A DNA stretch of 64,000 bases, taken from Sulfolobales archaeon (GTDB lineage: Archaea > Thermoproteota > Thermoprotei_A > Sulfolobales > NBVN01). Position 1 is the first letter of the stretch; each line of letters begins with the position of its first letter. The DNA is taken from positions 1-64,000 of the forward strand of contig JANXEN010000006.1 in assembly GCA_025058345.1 (NCBI GenBank), read 5' to 3'. The position numbers and the translations under genes were made by a program. Shown piece by piece: positions 26,958 to 36,067 of the stretch. The notes under the pieces are model-generated. The model had not been told where the DNA came from. It did no database searches and saw only the letters and a program-made list of their open reading frames with translations.

Positions 26958-28250
26958 ATGCAGGTGTTTCAAACTCCTGAATATGTGAGGTTTTGGCTCG
27001 GGCTTATAATACTTACATACTTAGTTTTAGGTCTGCTATTTAGGAGTCGGAGGCCTTGGATTCCTGTTTGGTGTATTATGGCGTTTTCATCCTTTATGAC
27101 CACCGCCTTCGGCCTAGTTAGCTTTGACGAAATAAGTTCTGTAATAGATATGGACGTCATTTTATTCCTAATCGGTATGTTTAGCTTAGTAGGTCTTGCG
27201 GAATCTTCAGGTTTACTTAACGTCATCGCAGTAGCATTTATTTCCCTTTTTCGTAGAACTATAGCTCTACTTTATGGGTCTTCAATCCTATTCGGCTTAC
27301 TTGCAGCGTTCACCGTTAATGACACCGTAGCACTTATCGGGCCGCCCATCGCCTACACCATTTCAAGGGTAGCTAAGATAGATCCGAAAATGATGTTCCT
27401 ACTCCTCACTTTTTCCCTTACCATCGGCTCAGTAATGACACCTATTGGCAATCCCCAAAACGTCCTCATAGCTGTTGAGTCGGGTATTGAGGCCCCCTTC
27501 ATAAAGTTCATAGCTAAACTTTCCCTACCATCACTTATGAATTTATTGCTCACAACTTATATATTAATTAAGAAATATAGGATTAAGGACGACAAACTAA
27601 ACATAGGTTTCATAGCTCATGAAGCCTTGAAGAATAGGCGTGATGCCATACTTGCAGGTTCTGGTATATTGCTGACAGTAATCGCTCTAATAGTTAATGA
27701 CCTACTTCAAATGTATGGAGGGCCTCACATCACTTATAGAGGGGTAATACCATTCATAATAGCTGCAGCCACATACTTACTGACGAGCAACCCCAGAAGG
27801 ACGTTATCATCAGTTGATTGGGGCACAATAGTGTTCTTCATCACCATGTTCATTACGATGGAGGGCGTATGGAGGAGCGGTATCCTCCAACCAATTCTAA
27901 ACATCATAATGCCCTCCAAAACAAGCGGATTTGAAGCCGTAATTTCAATCACAGCAATTTCAATACTGCTCAGCCAACTATTAAGTAACGTCCCATTCGT
28001 AAAACTATTCATAAACTACATGAAAGACCTAGGTTACACCGGCCTAGATCAAGAATCCTGGATAGCCCTAGCTATGTCATCAACCATTGCCGGAAACCTC
28101 ACCCTCCTAGGAGCCGCTTCAAACATCATCGTACTAGAAACGTTGGAGTCAAAAATGAAAACAACCATAACGTTTATAGAGTTCGTGAAGATTGGAAGTA
28201 TCATAACATTAGTAAATTGTATTACCTACCTATTATTTCTCACCATATGA
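26958..28250 (+). CDS. ArsB/NhaD-type anion or ion transporter (SLC13-like)
   Basis: This 430-residue protein has about eleven membrane segments. It carries the family motifs of the ion transporter superfamily: VNDTVALIGPPIAYTI near residue 120, GSVMTPIGNPQN near residue 157, and the second-half AGNLTLLGAASNIIV near residue 380. It could export arsenite, exchange Na+/H+ or take up dicarboxylates or sulfate. The sequence does not settle this. Confidence 0.8.
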   Translation: MQVFQTPEYVRFWLGLIILTYLVLGLLFRSRRPWIPVWCIMAFSSFMTTAFGLVSFDEISSVIDMDVILFLIGMFSLVGLAESSGLLNVIAVAFISLFRRTIALLYGSSILFGLLAAFTVNDTVALIGPPIAYTISRVAKIDPKMMFLLLTFSLTIGSVMTPIGNPQNVLIAVESGIEAPFIKFIAKLSLPSLMNLLLTTYILIKKYRIKDDKLNIGFIAHEALKNRRDAILAGSGILLTVIALIVNDLLQMYGGPHITYRGVIPFIIAAATYLLTSNPRRTLSSVDWGTIVFFITMFITMEGVWRSGILQPILNIIMPSKTSGFEAVISITAISILLSQLLSNVPFVKLFINYMKDLGYTGLDQESWIALAMSSTIAGNLTLLGAASNIIVLETLESKMKTTITFIEFVKIGSIITLVNCITYLLFLTI

Positions 28251-28584
28251 GGTAACTCCATCAAGACCTAAATGTATTAACGCTATAACTACCTAAAATC
28301 ATAACTATTAGAATCCCCCAATTTAGTGGAGTAGATGCATTAAGAAAATATGATGCCAAATTAAATTGAAGTTGACAGAAGTTACGTTATATATGAAACG
28401 TTGAAAACTTAAGTGATTGACTAATTACTTCACTCATGGGGATATGCTGAAGACTTTTCGTAACACATTAGTAGCCTCTTTTTAGCACTAAACAATCTCC
28501 TCATTAATTTCTCTACCTAAAAATCCATGAAGTTTTAGTTTAATCCTGATTACTAGGTATGTGTCCAACTTCTGGAAAACTTAA
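28251..28584. other. Gene-free stretch upstream of the Lrp regulator
   Basis: No open reading frame with a ribosome site, RNA gene or repeat could be supported here. The DNA is AT-rich with several scattered TATA-like runs. It lies between the stop of the ArsB/NhaD-type gene and the promoter of the Lrp gene. Confidence 0.5.
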
Positions 28585-28598
28585 TTAATTATAATTAA
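28585..28598. promoter_or_regulatory. AT-only palindrome and TATA region of the Lrp gene
   Basis: TTAATTATAATTAA is a perfect 14-bp palindrome whose centre lies about 26 bases before the Lrp start at 28617. It therefore overlaps the probable TATA box. Lrp proteins often bind AT-rich palindromes in their own promoters, so autoregulation is possible. Confidence 0.35.
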
Positions 28599-28616
28599 CT
28601 TAATTATAGGTAATTG

Positions 28617-29087
28617 ATGATGAGCGATGTTGAGTTAGATAATATTGATTTGGAAATAATTAATTTAATTAAGGATGACGCTAGGTTAAGTGTTAGGGAT
28701 ATATCAAGAGCTATTAAGAAGGCACCATCAACGGTGTTGAATAGGTTAAGAAAACTTAAGAAATTAGGTGTTATAAAAGGCTACGTTACCTTAATTGATT
28801 ACTCGAAACTTAACTATCAAGTGAACGCTATCACTCTACTACAGGTTGAAGGAACCCATATAGAGGATGTTGAGAAGTCACTTTCTGCCGAGCCTAATGT
28901 GAGGGCAATTTATGATGTTACTGGTGAATACGACATAATAATATTGACAACCTTCAAAAATGTCGGTGATTTGGATAGGTTCATAAAGCGGTTGCTGAAG
29001 ATGCCGTACGTTAAGCGGTCCGTGACGAACATAGCATTTAGGATAGTAAAGGAGAGTCCCAACCTTAGGGAGCCACTAACGTATTAA
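28617..29087 (+). CDS. Lrp/AsnC family transcription regulator
   Basis: This 156-residue protein has an N-terminal helix-turn-helix (about 10-55; LSVRDISRAIKKAPSTVLNRLRKL) and a C-terminal RAM ligand-binding domain (about 70-150; VRAIYDVTGEYDIIILTTF). Such proteins regulate amino acid metabolism genes as octamers. ATG 28617 and 28620 are both possible starts; a TTG at 28614 is less likely given a leaderless promoter. Target genes are unknown. Confidence 0.9.
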   Translation: MMSDVELDNIDLEIINLIKDDARLSVRDISRAIKKAPSTVLNRLRKLKKLGVIKGYVTLIDYSKLNYQVNAITLLQVEGTHIEDVEKSLSAEPNVRAIYDVTGEYDIIILTTFKNVGDLDRFIKRLLKMPYVKRSVTNIAFRIVKESPNLREPLTY

Positions 29088-29175
29088 TTTATGAGCGATT
29101 AATGATGAAAGAACCTAAGTTAAGACATAGATAAGGGTATATATTCCTGAGAATTTCATAAGAACTAAGATGAAA

Positions 29176-29186
29176 ATTTATAAATG
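29176..29186 (+). promoter_or_regulatory. TATA box for the KaiC-like gene
   Basis: ATTTATAAATG is centred 26 bases before the ATG at 29207, indicating a leaderless transcript and supporting that start over the TTG at 29204. Confidence 0.5.
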
Positions 29187-29206
29187 ATAAGTTAATAAAG
29201 ATATTG

Positions 29207-30619
29207 ATGTCGTTTTCATTCGGTGTTGAAGGTCTTAACGCTGTATTAAATAGAGCTTTAGTTGAAGGATCTATCTTAGTGATTGCTGGCCATCCGTCCT
29301 CAGGTAAGACTGTCCTCGCATCGACTATTTGCGCATATAACGCTCAAAGAGGTCATAGGTGTGTGTATATCTCATTTCTTGAGGATAGGTTGAGATATTT
29401 CAGTAGGATGAAGGAGTTAGGGCTAGACATGGAAGATCTAGAGAAGAGAGGCTTATTTAAGTTCTTCGAAATGCCGCTAATCGTTGATAGCCGTTTCGTT
29501 TCAGACCTAGTAGGAGGCGTTATAAGCAGGTCGATAGAGGAGTTTAATCCAAAGATCGTTGTCTTCGACCCTATCTCTCCACTACTTAAAGTATTAAATT
29601 CCGACGTTAGGGCCAGGTCACTACTCCATAACTACTTGATCAACTTAACTAGGTACTTTAACGGCTTAACCATCCTAGTTGCTGAAGTCTCGCACGATGA
29701 AGATAAAGTGGAGTTAAACGAAATTGAATTCATAGCTGACACCGTATTAATGCTTAAAAACAGAATAGTTAAGAAAAGTTTAATTAATGAACTCCTAATA
29801 ATGAAATCAAAATACTCACGCATCACTACAGCTAGGCTCATATATACGATAGAGAAAGGTAAGGGATTTAAAGTTTACCCACCTCCTGTCCTCAATGAAA
29901 TACCGGCACCTAAAATTAACACTGAAACCGTTAAGCCGTGCAGGGACTTAATTAACTTAAAAATAAGTATACATCCTGGAGAGTTCATACATATCTATAA
30001 CCCCAGCTTATCATCCCTAAATTACGTTCTTTTAACAGCTTTCATTTCCACGGTATTCGAAAATAAAAGAACTCTAGTGATAAGTTATGAAAGCCCACCT
30101 AATTCTCTATGGAATATTATGAAGGAATTAGTTAAAGGGTTAGAAATCGGATCAGACATTCATACAGTCTTAGATATGTTGAGTGACCACCTAACTATGA
30201 AGGGATTAAATCCTTATTCATATGTCCCTGAACAACTCTATTACAAAACTTTAGAACTTGTTGATGAATTAAAGCCTGATACAGTTATGTTTATTGGAGC
30301 AACTTCTATTGGACCTCTAAACTCTGAAAACTTCAAGGATTTGGTAGTTAATCATGTGCTAACTTTAAGGAAATTAGGACTTACAGTAATTCTCGTATCT
30401 CATAGTGATGACTTCCTGAGGCAACTTAATGAATCTATTGCTGACGTTATTATATACATTAAGCCTTTAGAAGGCCCTAAGGAATTGGATATAAAGTTCA
30501 TTAGGAAAGGGAGAAAGCCTATTGATGTGGATAGTGGTATTTTGAATAGATGTGTAGAGGAAATGCTTAAAACTCTAGAAGAACAGGTAAAAAACGTTTC
30601 TGCTTTACGTAATACATAA
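29207..30619 (+). CDS. Tandem KaiC/RadA-like ATPase with a degenerate second domain
   Basis: This 470-residue protein has two RecA-like halves. The first (about 1-225) has Walker A GHPSSGKT at residues 28-35 and Walker B VVFDPIS. The second (about 240-450) keeps the fold pattern (VMFIGATSIG as Walker B-like strand, LTVILVSHSDD), but its Walker A position reads YNPSLSSLN and cannot be a working P-loop. Archaeal KaiC-like proteins act in signalling, motility or gas vesicle regulation. The role here is unknown. The neighbouring Lrp gene is on the same strand but has its own promoter. Confidence 0.8.
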   Translation: MSFSFGVEGLNAVLNRALVEGSILVIAGHPSSGKTVLASTICAYNAQRGHRCVYISFLEDRLRYFSRMKELGLDMEDLEKRGLFKFFEMPLIVDSRFVSDLVGGVISRSIEEFNPKIVVFDPISPLLKVLNSDVRARSLLHNYLINLTRYFNGLTILVAEVSHDEDKVELNEIEFIADTVLMLKNRIVKKSLINELLIMKSKYSRITTARLIYTIEKGKGFKVYPPPVLNEIPAPKINTETVKPCRDLINLKISIHPGEFIHIYNPSLSSLNYVLLTAFISTVFENKRTLVISYESPPNSLWNIMKELVKGLEIGSDIHTVLDMLSDHLTMKGLNPYSYVPEQLYYKTLELVDELKPDTVMFIGATSIGPLNSENFKDLVVNHVLTLRKLGLTVILVSHSDDFLRQLNESIADVIIYIKPLEGPKELDIKFIRKGRKPIDVDSGILNRCVEEMLKTLEEQVKNVSALRNT

Positions 30620-30656
30620 CCCTATAAAGTGCTAATGTTTGATTTAGAACATTAAA

Positions 30657-32102
30657 CTACTTACCTCTACTTCTAGTTATGAGTGTTGCTAGTATCAGTA
30701 TAGATATTGATGTCGTTAAACCCCATAAACCTGAGGCTATACCTAAAGGATCTTTAATAACGAACGTTGTTATCCCTACTATGATCTCGCTTACTGAAGC
30801 GCTTAGGAAACCCGCTACTGGTGTTACCCTACGCCACATTAGAGGTACTATAAATATCGGAAATAATGCGGCTGTGCCAGCAGTAGCCATCGCAAGTATA
30901 TTTAAGAATATCCCTGGTCTTGTGTAACTTATCATAGCTACTATTCCACCCAGTATTATTGTCGCGATCCTTGCTACGTTGTAGAGATGGCGTTCATCAG
31001 CATTAGGTCGTATATACGGTTTGTAAATATCCACTACTAATATGTTAGTTACTGAATGTAATTGTGAGTCAGATGTGCTTAAGGCGGCTGCTAAGGCACC
31101 CGCCATCACTACTGCTGCAAAGGCGAATGGTGTATATGCTAATAGCATTTCAGGCACTAACCTATCCGGAACCGGATACTTCGGATATAGTAGTTTAGCT
31201 GTAAGTCCTAAGGCTGGTGTGAACGTATATATGTACGTCATGTAGATGGCGCTAAAGACAGAAGCCCACTTAAGAACGCGGAGTGACTTAGCCATATAGT
31301 AACGGAGCCATATATGGGGCATTACCACCATACCTAACGTTATGGTAAGCCATTGAGACACCCAATACTGCGGTGTGTAGAGTCCGGCCGGTCCTGGAAG
31401 GTAGAGCCACTGAGGTATTTCCTGAGCTGCCTTACTGTATACTTGAAATATGTTACCTAACGCAACAGTTGGAATGTAGATGGATGCTGCTACATATGCC
31501 AATATCATGAAAATGCCTTGGACGGTGTCTGTCCAAGCTACCCCACGAGCCCCACCCACGAATACTATGACGGCATTTAACAGAACGAATATCGCCAAAC
31601 CCACATCAGATGATATCAAACCTTTAGAAGCCATTTGAAATAAATATGATACCCCGAGTCCTTGAATAGCCGTATATAGAAGTACGTATATGAATCCTGT
31701 AACACTAGCCACTAAGTTTAGCCCTTCAGTGTAGATACCCCCGCCTGAGTATGTAAATCTTAAGTAATCACCATATGACATCAACTCATGACTCTTAGAT
31801 AGCTTCCAAACCTTCCTCCCTATAAACCACATAAGTATAGGTGGGAGAACTACCCAGTGGACGTTATTCCACCAAGATATCCCATGAACGTAAATAGCTC
31901 CAGTAGTACCCATGAAGGCATACGCGCTATGGTAGGTAGCGCTATATGTAAATAGTAATGTGAGTGTGCCTAAAGTCCCACCCGTAATTGCGAAGTCGGC
32001 GACACTGAGTTTCCTATATCTGGTGCTTAAGACTGACACGGCTACGAGGACTATCAACCAGCTTAGAAGGACGGCTACGCCTAGATAGGGTTCGTAGTCC
32101 AT
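30657..32102 (-). CDS. Sodium/solute symporter (SSF family)
   Basis: This 481-residue protein has about thirteen membrane segments. It shows the SSS pattern: the FAITGGTLGTLTL entry motif, GGARGVAWTDTVQG in the middle, and the MAGALAAALSTSDSQLHS segment that is typical of sodium/solute symporters. Substrates of the family include proline, pantothenate, urea and monocarboxylates. It is the last gene of a run with a small membrane protein and a broken creatininase-family gene, which hints at an amide or cyclic amide substrate. Confidence 0.88.
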   Translation of the reverse strand: MDYEPYLGVAVLLSWLIVLVAVSVLSTRYRKLSVADFAITGGTLGTLTLLFTYSATYHSAYAFMGTTGAIYVHGISWWNNVHWVVLPPILMWFIGRKVWKLSKSHELMSYGDYLRFTYSGGGIYTEGLNLVASVTGFIYVLLYTAIQGLGVSYLFQMASKGLISSDVGLAIFVLLNAVIVFVGGARGVAWTDTVQGIFMILAYVAASIYIPTVALGNIFQVYSKAAQEIPQWLYLPGPAGLYTPQYWVSQWLTITLGMVVMPHIWLRYYMAKSLRVLKWASVFSAIYMTYIYTFTPALGLTAKLLYPKYPVPDRLVPEMLLAYTPFAFAAVVMAGALAAALSTSDSQLHSVTNILVVDIYKPYIRPNADERHLYNVARIATIILGGIVAMISYTRPGIFLNILAMATAGTAALFPIFIVPLMWRRVTPVAGFLSASVSEIIVGITTFVIKDPLGIASGLWGLTTSISILILATLITRSRGK

Positions 32103-32104
32103 GA

Positions 32105-32314
32105 TTAATCACCTTCGCCTCCATCACCGTTTAATGCAGCAGTTATGATGAAGAGAACTACCACAGCACCCCATATAGATGTTAGGTACAACCATAACGT
32201 AGGCACTCCATAAGTAAGTAATGACGTCTTACAGTATTCGTTTACGTAGGTTAATATAGGCGGATTAGACAACAATATAGCTGCAATAATCGCAACTACT
32301 AATATTTTCTCCAT
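32105..32314 (-). CDS. Small membrane partner of the sodium/solute symporter (DUF3311-like)
   Basis: This 69-residue protein has two membrane segments (about 4-20 and 38-60) joined by a loop with NPPILTYVNEYC and GVPTLWLY, the pattern of DUF3311-type small subunits that accompany SSF symporters. It starts inside the preceding gene (16-base overlap) and stops two bases before the symporter gene, so all are co-translated. Confidence 0.7.
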   Translation of the reverse strand: MEKILVVAIIAAILLSNPPILTYVNEYCKTSLLTYGVPTLWLYLTSIWGAVVVLFIITAALNGDGGEGD

Positions 32315-32977
32315 CGAACTCGCAATTGATCCCTCCTTAACTGTTCTAAAACCTCTATAAGTCTATTAACTAAGTGTTGATGGTACTTCATGCCTTTTTC
32401 AGCACATGCCTTAGAAGGACTACCTGTTATATAGTCACCACTGTCTTTCGCTAACTTAATCATATCTTCCTTAGTTGAGGGAATGTAGCATAAGGTATCT
32501 CTAGGGTCTCTTGGGTCTATATGGTAGAGATGTTTCTCAGACGGTCTGAAATCTCTAATTAGATTAACTTTAACGAGATGCGGGAATTTATACATGAGAT
32601 GAGATACCTCTATTTCCTCGGAATGCCCTACAGAGTTAAAACCTAATTTGTCAACCACCTCTTTACTCATATAGGCTGGGTCAAAAAGTATTACTTTAAT
32701 TTTAAGGAGTCTCTTAGCACGTTCAGCAGCTATCTGAATCCATGGAACATTAACTATTCTATGTCCATTGATTATTAGGAATTTCTTAAAACCATGTTCA
32801 TTAAGTGACGATATTACATCATATAAGATTTCTATAAGCACTTCAGGACGTATGCTTATCGTACCAGGAGCGGCCATATGATGGAGGCTCCATCTAAACC
32901 ATTCCAAACCATAAAGGAGGTGTAACCACGACACCGGTTAAATTACTAACATCCTCTGCTAATGCTATAGCTAACAT
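32299..32977 (-). pseudogene. Creatininase-family amidohydrolase, N-terminally truncated and frameshifted
   Basis: Two reading frames together encode a creatininase-like protein. The first (32977-32891) gives LAEDVSNLTGVVVTPPLWFGM and then a stop. The second (from about 32934 to 32299) continues with HHMAAPGTISIRP, INGH and GHSEEIEVSHLM. The break coincides with a 10-bp tandem duplication at 32893-32912. Removing one copy restores PPLWFGWSLHHMAAPGTI exactly in frame. About 40 residues with the first metal ligands (the EQHG...D region) are also missing upstream, where only 70 bases separate it from thiW. The family hydrolyses creatinine and related amides. Confidence 0.8.
32893..32912. repeat. 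10-bp tandem duplication inside the creatininase gene
   Basis: The units TCTAAACCAT and TCCAAACCAT (forward strand) are adjacent and identical at nine of ten positions. The extra unit shifts the reading frame of the creatininase-family gene. Confidence 0.8.
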
Positions 32978-33047
32978 TATTTAGCGTATAACAAGGTTAT
33001 CTTAAGCTTTTAAACCATCATTTAAACCTTCGCTTGGGTCGATTAAA

Positions 33048-33557
33048 ATGCTTAGCTGGGGACATGAAAGGAAACTAGCATTAGCCCTAATGTTTGCTGG
33101 TCTGACCGTAGCTCTTTCTCCAATTTTCATTCCTGTAGGACCTACTAGAGCTTTGCCTTGGCAACATATGACCAATGCATTATGCGGCGTTTTATTAGGT
33201 CCTTGGTGGGGTATCGGGGTTGCGCTAATTGTAAGCTTAGTGAGGAATATGTTAGGCTTAGGTACGATATATGCGTTCCCGGGAAGTATTCCAGGGGCAT
33301 TTATAGTTGGCATAGTTGCTTACATATTGAAGAAAGTCAAATTACCTTCGCATTACGCAGCACTTACAGAACCTATAGGTACTGCAGTCATTGGCTTCTT
33401 GACCGCATTCTACGTTTTCACCCCATTTATGGGACATTACGAAAGGTGGGCCGTCGCATTAACTACTATTTGGTTTGGGTGGTTAATCAGCTCATCACTG
33501 GGTACTGCGGTAGGCTTTACCGCATTAATGGTGCTTAAGCGTGCCAAAATCATTTAA
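33048..33557 (+). CDS. thiW: ECF transporter substrate-binding (S) component, ThiW type
   Basis: This 169-residue protein has about five to six membrane segments. It matches ThiW in the stretch IFIPVGPTRALPWQHMTNALCGVLLGPWW (ends cited), the SLVRNMLGLGT segment and the AFPGSIPGAFIVG segment. ThiW is the S-component predicted to import the thiazole moiety of thiamine (hydroxyethylthiazole). It heads an operon with a P-loop protein and a complete ECF energy module (two ATPases and EcfT). Confidence 0.88.
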   Translation: MLSWGHERKLALALMFAGLTVALSPIFIPVGPTRALPWQHMTNALCGVLLGPWWGIGVALIVSLVRNMLGLGTIYAFPGSIPGAFIVGIVAYILKKVKLPSHYAALTEPIGTAVIGFLTAFYVFTPFMGHYERWAVALTTIWFGWLISSSLGTAVGFTALMVLKRAKII

Positions 33558-34053
33558 ACTTCTGATAGTTGGCGATGTTAGGAGGGGTAAAACAACTCTT
33601 ACCAGTAAACTCGTTGAGGCGTTAGCTGAGGTTTGTGGGAATAATAAGATCACTGTTTTGGATTTTGCCCCAGATTTTAAAGGTATTGGAAGTAAAATCA
33701 CTGTTTCAAACGGTGTTAAGGTTTTAAGACCTAACGGAATTAAGGCTCCTAGGCTTATGGGTAGGGACTGTAGAGATATCTGGGACTTAGCTAAAAATAA
33801 TCGAGAACTTACTGAGGCCACCATTAGGGAGTATCTAAAAGCACCCACACCTATCTTAGTAATAAATGATGTATCGATTTACCTACATGACGGTGACTTA
33901 AGCATATTGCTTGAGGCGGCTGAGAAAGCGGTAATATTCGTAGCTAATAGTTATTATGGACATACGCTCAAAGATAACTGCGGTCTTAGTGAGGTAGAGA
34001 GAGTCAAAGTTGAAGAGTTGATGAAGGAGATGGATTACGTATGGCGTTTATAG
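33541..34053 (+). CDS. P-loop NTPase of unknown function inside the ThiW ECF operon
   Basis: This 170-residue soluble protein has Walker A GDVRRGKTT (residues 11-19) and a Walker B-like strand ILVINDVSIY near residue 105. No ABC signature is present, and it is not an ABC ATPase. It starts with GTG 17 bases inside thiW and overlaps the next ATPase gene by 13 bases, so it is translationally coupled to both. I do not recognise the family. The middle DFAPDFKGIGSK resembles a switch region of MinD/HypB-like NTPases, but this is only a visual likeness. Confidence 0.75.
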   Translation: MPKSFKLLIVGDVRRGKTTLTSKLVEALAEVCGNNKITVLDFAPDFKGIGSKITVSNGVKVLRPNGIKAPRLMGRDCRDIWDLAKNNRELTEATIREYLKAPTPILVINDVSIYLHDGDLSILLEAAEKAVIFVANSYYGHTLKDNCGLSEVERVKVEELMKEMDYVWRL

Positions 34054-34751
34054 AAATTAGAAATCTTCACTACAGGTACCCAAATTCCGAGGCATGGGTC
34101 ATTAAAGACATAAGGTTAAGATTCGAAAATGAGAAGGCGGTGATAGCAGGCAGTACAGGTAGCGGTAAAACTACCCTCCTTAGAGTTATGTCTGGGTTAA
34201 TAACTAGGATCTATGGCGGTGAGCTTGTCGGCGAGGTAGAGGTTAATGGGAGAGTTGCCTACGTCCCCCAGAACTTCGACCTATACATGCTAATGTCGAC
34301 AGCGAGAGACGAACTCACCTACATACTTTCTGGCCGAGGACTTACCTTAACTGAGGTGGAGATTGAACTTCGGAGGTTAAGTGATGCTTTAGGAATTCAC
34401 GATATATTAGACCGTAACATCATGAAATTATCGATGGGGGAAAGGCAAAGGGTAGCGATAGCGAGCGCTCTGGCATTAAGTCCTGATATTCTTCTACTAG
34501 ACGAGCCGTTCGCCCATATAGACCCTAAGGGAGTACTAAACCTTTTGAAGATCCTTAAAGGGATCGATGTTACCGTAATAATTGCTGAACATAAACTGCG
34601 TTACTTATTTGGTTGGATTAATAGAGTCGTACTCCTTAGGGAGGGTACCGTCGTTTATGATGGTCCTTTATCGAATGCCCCGCCTTTAGATCAAGATATT
34701 GAATGGCCTTTAGAGCTAATTATGAGAGGTGATTTAATTAGAGTTAATTAA
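34041..34751 (+). CDS. ecfA1: ECF transporter ATPase subunit (first)
   Basis: This 236-residue ABC ATPase has Walker A GSTGSGKTT, signature LSMGERQRVAIASALAL, Walker B ILLLDEPFAHIDP and the switch His in IIAEHK. It overlaps the P-loop gene upstream and is one base from the second ATPase gene. With the second ATPase and EcfT it energises the ThiW S-component. Confidence 0.9.
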   Translation: MAFIEIRNLHYRYPNSEAWVIKDIRLRFENEKAVIAGSTGSGKTTLLRVMSGLITRIYGGELVGEVEVNGRVAYVPQNFDLYMLMSTARDELTYILSGRGLTLTEVEIELRRLSDALGIHDILDRNIMKLSMGERQRVAIASALALSPDILLLDEPFAHIDPKGVLNLLKILKGIDVTVIIAEHKLRYLFGWINRVVLLREGTVVYDGPLSNAPPLDQDIEWPLELIMRGDLIRVN

Positions 34752-34752
34752 A

Positions 34753-35415
34753 TTGGAAGATGTTTGGTATAAGGATATAGTAAAAGGGATTAACATAGTA
34801 TGTGGCAAAGGAATTACAGCTATAATAGGTCCGAACGGCTCTGGAAAAACAACTACGTTGAGGCTAATCACGAAGTCATTAAAGCCCGATAGGGGTAAGG
34901 TATTAATCCCAGATAAGGTAGGTAGTTCGTGGCAAAACCCTTACTACACATTCATAAAATCTACTGTTTACGAGGAATTTAAGGAATTCTTCAAAGACAG
35001 GAAGGAGATTGAGGATTTCCTAGGTAACTACGGGCTAAAGCACCTGATTGATAAGTATACTTTCAAACTATCTATGGGTCAGGCAAGAATTATATCCATA
35101 TTGATAGCGATTTCATGGTCACCGAACGCTTTAGTTGTTGATGAACCTACGAACGGTCTTGGGTTGAAGGAGAAGAAAATGGTTGAGGAGTTATTGAAGT
35201 CTATGAAGATCCCAGTTATAATTGCGTCCCACGATCTTGACTTCGTCCTTAAAATTTCAGACTACGTTTACGTAATGAATGATGGACATATAATTGCTGA
35301 AGGTTCCGCATTAGATGTATTCTACGATGATAAATTCTCCTTACTTGAATTCCCTGAACCTTACGCAGTTATTGTAGGTAAAAGGTTAGGTAGGAGGTTA
35401 AGGAGTATTGAGTAG
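34753..35415 (+). CDS. ecfA2: ECF transporter ATPase subunit (second)
   Basis: This 220-residue ABC ATPase has Walker A GPNGSGKTT, signature LSMGQARIISILIAI, Walker B ALVVDEPTNGLG and ASHD as the H-loop. The start is TTG 34753. It is somewhat short at the N-terminus and lacks one early beta strand. It overlaps ecfT by 8 bases. Confidence 0.88.
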   Translation: MEDVWYKDIVKGINIVCGKGITAIIGPNGSGKTTTLRLITKSLKPDRGKVLIPDKVGSSWQNPYYTFIKSTVYEEFKEFFKDRKEIEDFLGNYGLKHLIDKYTFKLSMGQARIISILIAISWSPNALVVDEPTNGLGLKEKKMVEELLKSMKIPVIIASHDLDFVLKISDYVYVMNDGHIIAEGSALDVFYDDKFSLLEFPEPYAVIVGKRLGRRLRSIE

Positions 35416-36058
35416 GTTGAAAATACACATACATCCTCTAGTAGGTATAATAGCTATAGCTTGGGTTATGTTCGCATTGTATGTAAACCATATCGTAAGC
35501 GCCCTAATACTTTCATCAATACTGTTTACGTATTTAATACTTACTCTACCTTCTGAACAAATCCGTAGATTAGCGGTACTTTATCTATGGATTACGATTC
35601 CTCCTTACGTGTTACTGGCAATTATCTATGGTCCTATTGAAGCGGTTGAACTAATTCTTAGATTAATCTCGATAACAATAACGTTTACTAGCGCCCTACA
35701 GCTCATCAAACCAATTGAACTTTCTTACGTTACATCTAAGTTAGGTCTACCTCAATTAACGGCTTTAGCCATACCGATGGTCATAAAATTATCTGATTAT
35801 ATGGGTTATAGCATAAGTGAAACTGTAGTAGCTATGAGGGGGAGAGGGTTGAAGGGTAGAAAGCTATTACTTAACATACCTATACCTTTAGTAGTTCACG
35901 TGATTAATTCATCAGCACATTTTGCTGAGGCATTAGCGCAAAAAAGATTTGATAAGGTAAGCACAGCCTATGGAAAACCTAAGGTAGGGTTTACTGATGT
36001 GGTCGTGATTTGTTACATCATATTAAATGCTGTCTTTCTAGTAATGAAGTGGATATAA
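35408..36058 (+). CDS. ecfT: ECF transporter transmembrane subunit EcfT
   Basis: This 216-residue protein has about five membrane segments and the two coupling-helix motifs of EcfT: AMRGRGLKG (about residue 143) and EALAQKRF (about residue 176). The second motif is a variant of the usual A-R-G type. It closes the ThiW operon. The start is TTG 35408, inside ecfA2. Confidence 0.88.
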   Translation: MSRLKIHIHPLVGIIAIAWVMFALYVNHIVSALILSSILFTYLILTLPSEQIRRLAVLYLWITIPPYVLLAIIYGPIEAVELILRLISITITFTSALQLIKPIELSYVTSKLGLPQLTALAIPMVIKLSDYMGYSISETVVAMRGRGLKGRKLLLNIPIPLVVHVINSSAHFAEALAQKRFDKVSTAYGKPKVGFTDVVVICYIILNAVFLVMKWI

Positions 36059-36067
36059 GAAGCTGGT

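Noticed and set aside
32891-32934. Programmed frameshift in the creatininase gene
   Set aside because: The break is fully explained by a 10-bp tandem duplication and the gene also lacks its 5' part, so decay is simpler.
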